Positions 1-7,043 of a stretch of DNA of 64,000 bases are shown here, piece by piece; the first letter of the stretch is position 1; each line of letters starts with the position of its first letter. A program made the position numbers and the translations under genes. Origin of the DNA: Rhodospirillaceae bacterium (GTDB lineage: Bacteria; Pseudomonadota; Alphaproteobacteria; DSM-16000; Inquilinaceae); the NCBI GenBank assembly GCA_020638575.1, contig JACKIH010000003.1, forward strand, positions 353,501-417,500. The letters run 5' to 3'. Under the pieces are notes generated by a model. The model did no database searches and was not told the origin of the DNA. It saw only the letters and a list, made by a program, of their open reading frames with translations.

Positions 1-570
1 GTGGCGGCCACCACCAACCGCGACCTGAAGAGCCTGATCGAGGAGGGGCGGTTCCGCGAGGACCTGTACTACCGCCTCAACGTCGTACCGATCCGCGTGC
101 CCTCGCTGGCCGAACGCCAGTCCGATATCCCGTTGCTCGCCCACCATTTCATCGAACAGGCCACGGCCACCCAGGGCCTCACCCGCCGCGCCATCGGCGA
201 GGACGCCATGGTGGCGCTGCAGCGCTATGGCTGGCCCGGCAACGTGCGCCAGCTCCGCAACGTCATCGACTGGCTCTTGATCATGAGTTCCGGCGATCCC
301 ATCACGGCCGACATGCTGCCCGCCGAGATCGGCGCGATCACGCCGGAGGTGCTGAAGTGGGACAAGGGCGGGGAGATCATGGCCCTGCCGCTGCGCGATG
401 CGCGCGAACTGTTCGAACGCGAATACCTGGTGGCCCAGGTCACCCGGTTCGGCCACAACATCAGCCGGACGGCGGAGTTCGTCGGCATGGAGCGCTCCGC
501 CCTCCACCGCAAGCTGAAGAGCCTCGGCGTCACCGGCACCGACCGCTCCCTGCGGGTGGCGGCGGACTGA
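1..570 (+). CDS. ntrX: NtrX-type sigma-54 response regulator, C-terminal part (5' end outside window)
   Basis: Response regulator of the NtrY/NtrX nitrogen two-component system; it activates sigma-54 promoters. Only the last 189 codons are here. The window opens inside the AAA+ ATPase domain: AATTNRDL, then GRFREDLYYRLNV, then the WPGNVRQLRN segment near residues 78-87. A Fis-type helix-turn-helix follows at the C-terminus (NISRTAEFVGMERSALHRKLKSLG, about residues 152-175), which would bind DNA. The first codon GTG is almost certainly an internal valine, not a start. The receiver domain is missing only because of the window edge. In alphaproteobacteria ntrX is commonly followed by trkA and hfq, as here, which supports NtrX over NtrC. 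Motifs are seen directly; the symbol rests on family knowledge and gene order. Confidence 0.88.
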   Translation: MAATTNRDLKSLIEEGRFREDLYYRLNVVPIRVPSLAERQSDIPLLAHHFIEQATATQGLTRRAIGEDAMVALQRYGWPGNVRQLRNVIDWLLIMSSGDPITADMLPAEIGAITPEVLKWDKGGEIMALPLRDARELFEREYLVAQVTRFGHNISRTAEFVGMERSALHRKLKSLGVTGTDRSLRVAAD

Positions 571-649
571 TGGCGTTGCGGGAGCACGGCAGGGCCGGGA
601 AGGTCAATCCCGGCGCCGAAGCCGGCCCCGATCGAGGGAGGGGCAGGCG

Positions 650-2026
650 GTGAAGATCATCATTTGCGGTGCCGGGCAGGTCGGCTCCAACATCGCCAGC
701 TACCTGGCCGCGGAAAACAACAACGTCACGGTGATCGACCACAAGGCGGACCTGACCCAGCGCCTGTCCGACCGGCTCGATGTGCGTACCGTGATCGGCC
801 ATGCCTCCAACCCCACCATCTTGGAGCAGGCGGGCGCGGAAGATGCCGAGATGCTGGTCGCCGTCACCCAGTCCGATGAGGTCAATATGGTGGCTTGCCA
901 GGTGGCGCATTCGCTGTTCAGCGTGCCCACCAAGGTCGCCCGCATCCGCAATCAGGCCTATCTGGAAAGCCGCTTCAGCGACCTGTTCACCCGCGACAAC
1001 CTGCCAATCGACGTGGTGATCTCACCGGAGATCGAAGTCGCGCGCGCCATCCGCCGGCGGCTCGACGTGCCCGGCGCCTTCGACATGTTCTCCGTGGCCG
1101 ACGACCTGGTACGGGTGGTGGGTGTGATCTGCACCGACCGGTGCCCGATCATCCACACGCCCTTGCGCCAGCTCACCGGCTTGTTTCCCGATCTCAACAT
1201 CGAGATCGTCGCCATCATCCGCGGCGAGCGCAAGATCATCCCGGACAGCAACGACCGCATGCTGCCGGGCGACGAGGTCTACTTCGTCGCCGATTCGCGC
1301 CACATGCAGCGGGCCATGTCGGCCTTCGGGCATGAGGAGCCGGCGGCCCGCCGCATCGTCGTAGTGGGCGGTGGCAATGTCGGGCTGTTCCTCGGCCGCG
1401 AGCTGGAAGCCAACATCTCCGGCGTCAGCGTGCGCATCGTGGAGAGCAACAAGCAGCGCGCCGAATTCGTCGCCGGCCAGCTCGACAAGGCGATCGTCCT
1501 CAACGGCGACGGGCTCGACGAGGAGATCCTGCGCGAAGCCAACGTGGCCGGCGCGGAAACCACCGTTGCGGTGACCAACGACGACCAGGTGAACATCCTG
1601 GTGTCGCTGCTCGCCAAGCGCTCCAACTGCCCCCACGCCATCACGCTGTTGAACAAGACGGATTACACCGCCCTGGTGTCGGCGCTGGGCATCGACGCGG
1701 TGGTGAACCCGCGCTCCATCACCGCGTCCACCGTGCTGCAGCACGTGCGGCGCGGCCGCATCAAATCGGTGCACAGCCTGCGCGACGGCTTCGCGGAAAT
1801 CATCGAGGCGGAAGCGCTGGAAACCTCCAGCCTGCTCAACGTGCCGCTGAAGGATGTGCGGCTGCCCAACGGCGTGCTGATCGGCGCCATCGTGCGTGGC
1901 GACGAGGTGATCATCGGCCGGCCCAATGCCGTCATCAAACCGCACGACCGCGTGATCCTGCTGTCGGCTGCCCAGTCGGTGCGCAAGATCGAAAAGCTGT
2001 TCGCGGTGCGGCTGGAGTTCTTCTAG
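650..2026 (+). CDS. trkA: Trk potassium uptake system regulatory protein TrkA
   Basis: Cytoplasmic NAD(H)-binding gating subunit of the Trk potassium channel, 458 residues, the usual TrkA length. Two RCK halves are visible. The first Rossmann fold starts at residue 2 (IICGAGQVGSNIA) and has an acidic residue after strand 2 (VIDHKADLTQRL). The second starts near residue 236 (IVVVGGGNVGLFLG). Each half ends in a TrkA-C domain, the second carrying LPNGVLIGAIVRGDEVIIG. The start is GTG at 650, chosen for the strong purine-rich GGGAGGGG just upstream. It lies 79 bases after ntrX on the same strand. The membrane partner TrkH is not in this window. Confidence 0.95.
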   Translation: MKIIICGAGQVGSNIASYLAAENNNVTVIDHKADLTQRLSDRLDVRTVIGHASNPTILEQAGAEDAEMLVAVTQSDEVNMVACQVAHSLFSVPTKVARIRNQAYLESRFSDLFTRDNLPIDVVISPEIEVARAIRRRLDVPGAFDMFSVADDLVRVVGVICTDRCPIIHTPLRQLTGLFPDLNIEIVAIIRGERKIIPDSNDRMLPGDEVYFVADSRHMQRAMSAFGHEEPAARRIVVVGGGNVGLFLGRELEANISGVSVRIVESNKQRAEFVAGQLDKAIVLNGDGLDEEILREANVAGAETTVAVTNDDQVNILVSLLAKRSNCPHAITLLNKTDYTALVSALGIDAVVNPRSITASTVLQHVRRGRIKSVHSLRDGFAEIIEAEALETSSLLNVPLKDVRLPNGVLIGAIVRGDEVIIGRPNAVIKPHDRVILLSAAQSVRKIEKLFAVRLEFF

Positions 2027-2087
2027 ACAGAGACGGGGCGGACGTCCTGTCCGCCGGTCGCCAATCGAAAACCAAAGGGGTCGGGGC

Positions 2088-2945
2088 ATGCCGCGGGTCG
2101 CATACGTGAATGGCCGCTACCAACCGTTCGCCGAGGCTTGCGTCCATGTGGAGGACCGCGGCTTCCAGTTTGCCGACGGCGTCTACGAGGTGGTGGCGGT
2201 GGATGGCGGCGTGCTGATGGATGAGGACGGCCATCTGGAGCGCCTCGGCCGTTCGCTGCGCGAGTTGCAGATCCCCTGGCCAATGCCGGTGCGCGCCCTG
2301 CGCCAGGTGATGCGCGAGGTGGCGCGGCGCAACCGCATCACCGAGGGTACCATCTACGTGCAGGTGACGCGCGGCGTCGCCCCGCGGGACTTCAAGTACC
2401 CCAAGGGCATCCTGCCGACGCTGGTGATCACCTCGCGGCGCGCCAACCTCAACCCGACCGAGCGGGTGGAGAAGGGGGTGTCGGTGATCACCATCCCGGA
2501 CATCCGCTGGCAGCGCCGCGACATCAAGTCCGTGGCCCTGCTGCCGCAATGCATGGGCAAGCAGCGGGCGGCGGAAGCCGGCGCCTACGAAGCCTGGATG
2601 GTGGACGAGACCGGCCATGTGACGGAGGGCACATCCTCCAATGCCTGGATCGTCACCGCCGACGGCACGCTGGTCACCCGCCATGCCAACACAAATATCC
2701 TGCGCGGCATCACCCGTATGGCGGTGGTGGGGCTGGCCCAACAGCACGGCATCGGCTTTCAGGAGCGGCCGTTCACCGTGGCTGAAGCGTACGCCGCGCG
2801 CGAGGCGTTCATGACCGCCGCCACCAACTACGTGATGCCGATCACCCGGATCGACGGCGCGCCGGTGGGCGACGGCCGACCGGGGCCCATCGCCATCAGC
2901 CTGCGCCATGCCTACCGCGCCAGCCGGACCGGTGGATCGCGATAG
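2088..2945 (+). CDS. dat: Class IV PLP aminotransferase, D-amino-acid transaminase type
   Basis: Fold-type IV pyridoxal-phosphate transaminase of 285 residues. The N-terminus has the family pattern VNGRYQPFAEACVHVEDRGFQFADGVYE; the likely PLP-binding lysine is K147 in RRDIKSVALLP; and VTEGTSSNAWIV near residue 185 forms the cofactor phosphate cup. The family includes D-alanine transaminase (Dat), branched-chain aminotransferase (IlvE) and aminodeoxychorismate lyase. The KSVALLP version and the gene order between trkA and hfq fit the alphaproteobacterial D-amino-acid aminotransferase group. Substrate cannot be settled from sequence alone. It is 61 bases after trkA and probably co-transcribed with it. 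Confidence 0.82.
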   Translation: MPRVAYVNGRYQPFAEACVHVEDRGFQFADGVYEVVAVDGGVLMDEDGHLERLGRSLRELQIPWPMPVRALRQVMREVARRNRITEGTIYVQVTRGVAPRDFKYPKGILPTLVITSRRANLNPTERVEKGVSVITIPDIRWQRRDIKSVALLPQCMGKQRAAEAGAYEAWMVDETGHVTEGTSSNAWIVTADGTLVTRHANTNILRGITRMAVVGLAQQHGIGFQERPFTVAEAYAAREAFMTAATNYVMPITRIDGAPVGDGRPGPIAISLRHAYRASRTGGSR

Positions 2946-3041
2946 CGGTACCCGTTGGTATCGAGCTATCTTGCCCCCATATCCATACTGCAAAACACAG
3001 AGCCTGGGCACACGCGGGCCGAGAAAAAGAAGGACACCTTA

Positions 3042-3284
3042 ATGTCAGAGAAGTCGCAGAACGTGCAGGATGTCTTTTTGAATCATGTGCGTAAGAACAA
3101 GACGCCGGTTACGATATTCCTGGTCAACGGGGTGAAGCTGCAAGGTATCATCACCTGGTTCGACAATTTCTCAGTCCTGCTGCGACGAGATGCACATTCT
3201 CAGCTCGTCTACAAACACGCGATTTCGACGGTCATGCCCTCACAGCCGATCCAGCTGTTCGAGGCGCCGAAGGACGAGGAATAG
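3042..3284 (+). CDS. hfq: RNA chaperone Hfq
   Basis: Hexameric Sm-like RNA chaperone that pairs small RNAs with mRNAs. It has 80 residues, typical for alphaproteobacteria. The start ATG at 3042 follows an AAGAAGGA ribosome-binding site; a longer in-frame reading from 2955 is rejected because it adds a non-conserved leader. The Sm1 motif is VTIFLVNGVKLQGIITWFDN and the Sm2 motif ends in YKHAIST, the residues that form the proximal RNA-binding pore. The rim is basic (LLRRD). hflX starts only 9 bases downstream, the classical hfq-hflX pair. Confidence 0.97.
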   Translation: MSEKSQNVQDVFLNHVRKNKTPVTIFLVNGVKLQGIITWFDNFSVLLRRDAHSQLVYKHAISTVMPSQPIQLFEAPKDEE

Positions 3285-3293
3285 GCCACGGGC

Positions 3294-4628
3294 TTGAGCG
3301 AACCTTCCACTGGCACGGCCGGCGGCTCCTCTGGCGGGCGGGGCACGGTCGTCGTCCACCCGGTCTTCCATGACCGGCCTGTGGCCTCCCGCCTGCCCCA
3401 GACGCGGCTTGCCGAGGCCGTCGCGCTGACCGCGGCCATCGGGCTTGAGGTGCGCGATGCCCGTGTGCTGTGGAGTTCCAAGGCCAACCCCAGCCTGCTC
3501 CTCGGCAAGGGCAGTGCCGACACCGTACGCCAGGTGGTGGAAGACACCGCGCCGGAGGTGGTGGTGGTGGACGCGCCGCTGACTCCGGTGCAGCAGCGCA
3601 ACCTGGAACGCCTGTGGGGCACCAAGGTGATCGACCGCACCGGGCTGATCTTGGAGATCTTCGGGGAGCGGGCGCGCACGCGGGAAGGCCAGCTTCAGGT
3701 GGAACTGGCACATCTCTCCTACCAGCGCTCGCGCCTGGTCCGCAGTTGGACCCACCTGGAGCGCCAGAGGGCGGCCGGCGGTTCCGGCTTCATGGGCGGC
3801 CCCGGCGAGCGCCAGATCGAACTGGACCGCCGCCTCATCGACGAACGCATGGTGCGTCTGAAGCGCGACCTGGAGGAGGTGCGGCGCACCCGCACGCTGC
3901 AGCGCGCCGCGCGCGGCCGGGTGCCGTATCCGGTGATCGCCCTGGTGGGCTACACCAACGCCGGCAAGTCGACCCTGTTCAACCGGCTTACCGGTGCCGG
4001 CGTGATGGCCCAGGATCTGCTGTTCGCCACGCTCGACCCCACCATGCGGGCCATCGACCTTGGCCGCGGCCACGACCGCAAGGCCGTGCTGTCCGACACC
4101 GTGGGCTTCATCTCCGACCTGCCGACGCACCTGGTGGCGGCCTTCCGCGCCACCCTTGAGGAGGTATCGGAAGCCGATCTCATCGTGCATGTGCGCGACA
4201 TCGCCCACCCGGATACCGAAGCGCAACGCCAGGACGTGGTGGCGGTGCTGGCCGATCTGGGCATCGATGCCGAGGACAGCCGCCACGTCATCGAAGCCTG
4301 GAACAAGGTCGACCTGCTGGCGCCGGAGTCGGCCGCAGACGTGATCGCCACCGCAGACGGGCGCATCGGCTGCGTCGCGGTGTCGGCGGTGACGGGGGAG
4401 GGGTGCGACCACCTGCTGGACGTGCTCGCCCATGCCACCGACAGCGGCCGCGTCACCGTGCGCGTCACCGCCGATCTTACCAGCGGCCGCGGCCTCGCCT
4501 GGCTCTACAGCCACGGCACCGTGGTGGACCGCCGCGACGATGGCTGCACGGCCGACGTCACCGTGCGGCTCGATGCCCAGGACGTCGGCCGCCTGACCGA
4601 CCACGGCGACCTCCATCGCCTGGCATGA
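3294..4628 (+). CDS. hflX: GTPase HflX
   Basis: Ribosome-associated GTPase that splits stalled or heat-damaged 70S ribosomes. The 444 residues contain the HflX N-terminal domain with the glycine-rich linker GGSGFMGGPGERQIELDRR (about residues 162-180), followed by the Obg-type G domain: G1 GYTNAGKST near residue 219, G3 DTVGF near residue 267, and G4 NKVD near residue 340. The start used is TTG at 3294, nine bases after the hfq stop; a later start would cut into conserved sequence such as HPVFHDR. The C-terminal tail (about residues 385-444) is longer than the minimal core but common in alphaproteobacteria. Translation is probably coupled to hfq. Confidence 0.95.
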   Translation: MSEPSTGTAGGSSGGRGTVVVHPVFHDRPVASRLPQTRLAEAVALTAAIGLEVRDARVLWSSKANPSLLLGKGSADTVRQVVEDTAPEVVVVDAPLTPVQQRNLERLWGTKVIDRTGLILEIFGERARTREGQLQVELAHLSYQRSRLVRSWTHLERQRAAGGSGFMGGPGERQIELDRRLIDERMVRLKRDLEEVRRTRTLQRAARGRVPYPVIALVGYTNAGKSTLFNRLTGAGVMAQDLLFATLDPTMRAIDLGRGHDRKAVLSDTVGFISDLPTHLVAAFRATLEEVSEADLIVHVRDIAHPDTEAQRQDVVAVLADLGIDAEDSRHVIEAWNKVDLLAPESAADVIATADGRIGCVAVSAVTGEGCDHLLDVLAHATDSGRVTVRVTADLTSGRGLAWLYSHGTVVDRRDDGCTADVTVRLDAQDVGRLTDHGDLHRLA

Positions 4629-4706
4629 GATCCTGCATCCTGGCATGCCGGAACGCCGCCGGTCTGTGCTAAGCAGCCAACCGGGACGAGTCGGACGGGC
4701 AAGGCA

Positions 4707-5537
4707 ATGGGCGCGATGAGCGAATTCAATCGGGGTGTCGGCGGGCAACTGGCCGGCCAGGTGGATGCCGCCATCCGCGACGTGGCCCAAACCATCGTGA
4801 TGCCGCTGTTCCGCAACCTGTCCAAGGGCGATATCCGCCAAAAGCGACCCGGCGACTACGTGACCACCGCCGACTTGGAAAGCGAACGCGCGCTGGACGC
4901 GGCATTGCGCCAACTCCTGCCGGGGAGCGTCGTGGTGGCGGAGGAAGCGGTCAGCGCCGACAGGTCGGTGCTCGACCGGCTGGAGGGCGAGGCGCCGGTG
5001 TGGGTGATCGATCCCATCGACGGCACCGCCAACTACGCCGCCGGCCGCACCCCGTTCGCCATCATGGTGGGGCTGGTGGAGCGCAAAGTGCTGCAGGCGG
5101 GCTGGATCTACCTGCCGGTGGACGACACCATGGCCAGTGCCGTGCGCGGGGAGGGGGCCCTGTTCAACGGCGCCTCCCATACCATCCGGCCCGACGACGA
5201 CATCGCCCGGATGCATGGCATCTTCCACATCCCCCACCAGCCCGGACGGCGGCGCGACCGGGCGACCAGGCTGGCCTCGCTGCTGCGCAGCCACCACCGC
5301 ATCCGCTGCGTCGGTGCCGACTATGTGGACCTGCTGACGGGCCGAACCCAGGTGGCGCTGTTCAACCGCATGACGCCGTGGGATCACGCCGCCGGCATGC
5401 TGATCTTCCGGGAAAGCGGCGGTACAGCCGCCAAGCTGGACGGCTCGCCCTATGTGCCGGTGATGCAGGAAGACCCGGTGCTGCTGGCACCCACCCAGAC
5501 CGTCTGGCAAACCCTGCACGATCGCCTGGAGGCTTAG
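4707..5537 (+). CDS. Inositol monophosphatase family protein
   Basis: Mg2+-dependent, Li+-sensitive-type phosphatase of 276 residues. The metal-binding signatures are visible: AEEA near residue 74, DPIDGTANYAAGR near residue 100, and WDHAAGMLIFRESGG near residue 225. The family includes inositol-1-phosphatase (SuhB), CysQ (3'-phosphoadenosine 5'-phosphate phosphatase) and histidinol phosphatase. None is favoured strongly, and the overall divergence suggests a paralogue rather than the housekeeping SuhB. Two ATG codons are close together (4707 and 4719); either could initiate. It lies between hflX and convergent mazG, without a clear functional link to either. Confidence 0.85.
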   Translation: MGAMSEFNRGVGGQLAGQVDAAIRDVAQTIVMPLFRNLSKGDIRQKRPGDYVTTADLESERALDAALRQLLPGSVVVAEEAVSADRSVLDRLEGEAPVWVIDPIDGTANYAAGRTPFAIMVGLVERKVLQAGWIYLPVDDTMASAVRGEGALFNGASHTIRPDDDIARMHGIFHIPHQPGRRRDRATRLASLLRSHHRIRCVGADYVDLLTGRTQVALFNRMTPWDHAAGMLIFRESGGTAAKLDGSPYVPVMQEDPVLLAPTQTVWQTLHDRLEA

Positions 5538-5567
5538 CCGCGCTCCCGGGCCACGTCCGGGCCGAGA

Positions 5568-6377
5568 TCAGGCGCGTTCGGCCTCCTTGGCGGCGACCCA
5601 CAGCGCTTCCATCTCCTCCAGGCTCGCCCCCTCTGCCGGCTTTCCGGCCGCCGCCAGCCCGTCTTCGATGGCGCGGAACCGCCGCTCGAACTTGGCATTG
5701 GCGCCGCGCAGCGCCTTTTCCGGGTCCACCTCGTGGCGCCGGCACAGATTGGCGACGACGAACAGCAGGTCGCCCAGTTCGTCTTCCAGGTGGGCCGCAT
5801 CGCCGGACGCCGCCGCCTCGGCCACTTCGGCGGCTTCCTCGTGCAGCTTGTCGTGGATGTCGGCAGGGTCCACCCAATCGAAGCCGATCCGGGCAGCACG
5901 GCGTTGCAGCTTCACCGCCCGTGTCAGGGCCGGCAGCCCCACGGCCACGCCATCCAGCACGGAGGGGCGGGTGCCGTTGGCGTGCGCCCTGGCGTGCCGT
6001 TCGGCCGCCTTGTGCGTTTCCCAGCGCGCGTTCATCTCGTCGGCCGTGTCCACCCGCTCGGCAGCGAACACATGGGGGTGGCGGCGCACCATCTTGTCGC
6101 AGATGCCGGTGGCCACGGCGTCGAAGTCGAACGCACCCTCTTCCTCGGCCATGCGGGCGTGGAACACCACCTGCAGCAGCAGGTCGCCCAGCTCGTCGCA
6201 CAAATCGCCCGAGTCGCTCCGCTGGATGGCGTCGGCAACCTCGTAGGCTTCCTCGATGGTGTAGGGCGCGATGGTCGCGAAGGTCTGCTCCACGTCCCAG
6301 GGGCAGCCGGACTCCGGGTCGCGCAGGCGGGCCATGATGGCAAGCAGGCGGTCGATGGGACGGGGGTCGAGGGGCAT
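5568..6377 (-). CDS. mazG: Nucleoside triphosphate pyrophosphohydrolase MazG
   Basis: House-cleaning enzyme that hydrolyses NTPs to NMP and pyrophosphate and modulates ppGpp under stress. The 269 residues hold two tandem MazG domains. The N-terminal one begins with RDPESGCPWDVEQTF and has the metal ligands EEAYEVADAI and DELGDLLLQ; the C-terminal one has EEAAEVAEAA and DELGDLLFVVANL. The sequence KLQRRAARIGFDW between the domains is typical of MazG. Length matches the E. coli-type two-domain protein. It converges with the inositol-phosphatase gene, with 30 bases between the stops. Confidence 0.95.
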   Translation of the reverse strand: MPLDPRPIDRLLAIMARLRDPESGCPWDVEQTFATIAPYTIEEAYEVADAIQRSDSGDLCDELGDLLLQVVFHARMAEEEGAFDFDAVATGICDKMVRRHPHVFAAERVDTADEMNARWETHKAAERHARAHANGTRPSVLDGVAVGLPALTRAVKLQRRAARIGFDWVDPADIHDKLHEEAAEVAEAAASGDAAHLEDELGDLLFVVANLCRRHEVDPEKALRGANAKFERRFRAIEDGLAAAGKPAEGASLEEMEALWVAAKEAERA

Positions 6378-6535
6378 CGGCGCGCATCCGAAGGCTGACG
6401 GGCAGGGGGCAGAGTGACGCTACCCCAGAGGCCACCTCAGCCGCCAGCGCCGCCAAGATTATCTCCGGCGTCGGCAGCAGGAATCGCGCATTGACAGATG
6501 GTTACGGGACCCTTGCGAGGTGATGGGCCGGACGC

Positions 6536-6856
6536 TCAGTCATCGACGCAGCAGCCCCGATTCGCATCGCCCAACGGCATTGCCAACAACTCGCTGAGCC
6601 TCGCCAGAGCCGCCTTCGCACTTTCCGGAGGCCGGTCTTGCTCCCCCGCGTGTGCGGCCTCATGGACATAAATGGTCTCAGTAATTTCCTGGCCGTTGTT
6701 GCCACGCCTTGTGTGCACCACCCGCACAGCATCGCCCTGGGTACGGACCATCGTGGCGTCGGCGCAGGCCAATGCCAGATCCCGGTCGGGCACCACGGAT
6801 TCCACGATCCAGCGGCCTTCGCGGCGCACGAAGATTTCGAAGTGCTCCTTGAACAT
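6536..6856 (-). CDS. Small conserved hypothetical protein
   Basis: A 106-residue soluble protein of unknown function. The start is set at the ATG at 6856 (MFKEHFEIFVRREGRW); an in-frame extension to 6916 exists but adds a basic, non-conserved-looking leader. Visible features are an N-terminal beta-rich module (EIFVRREGRWIVESVVPDRDLALACA) followed by VRVVHTRRG and EITETIYVHE, which resembles short alphaproteobacterial proteins known to me only as uncharacterised. The tail ends in an adjacent cysteine pair, GCCVDD. It diverges from the helicase-like gene at 7044. No function is proposed. Confidence 0.55.
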   Translation of the reverse strand: MFKEHFEIFVRREGRWIVESVVPDRDLALACADATMVRTQGDAVRVVHTRRGNNGQEITETIYVHEAAHAGEQDRPPESAKAALARLSELLAMPLGDANRGCCVDD

Positions 6857-6958
6857 CGCGCCGACCTGCGTGGTTCGCTCCCCGGTCCTTCTATACCGGA
6901 GGGCTGGTGAAAGCATTGCTAACGGCGGGGAAAAAGGGGGCCGTGGCTATGATATCGG

Positions 6959-6972
6959 ATAATATATATTAT
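6959..6972. promoter_or_regulatory. 14-bp AT-only perfect palindrome in divergent promoter region
   Basis: ATAATATATATTAT is a perfect palindrome of A and T in a region otherwise very rich in G and C, between two divergently transcribed genes. It could be a promoter core, since it contains TATAAT-like hexamers on both strands, or an operator. It starts 85 bases before the ATG at 7044. Function is inferred only from position and symmetry. Confidence 0.35.
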
Positions 6973-7043
6973 GGAAAATCAGATGGTATCCGGCGGGCCA
7001 TCCCGACGGGACATCAGCCGAAAATCACCGGATCGCCAATTGC

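Noticed and set aside
3240..5519. Open frame of 759 codons on the minus strand across hflX and the inositol phosphatase gene
   Set aside because: Antisense shadow of GC-rich genes. Its translation is rich in His, Gly, Ala and Arg with no domain pattern, while the plus strand carries intact HflX and phosphatase motifs.
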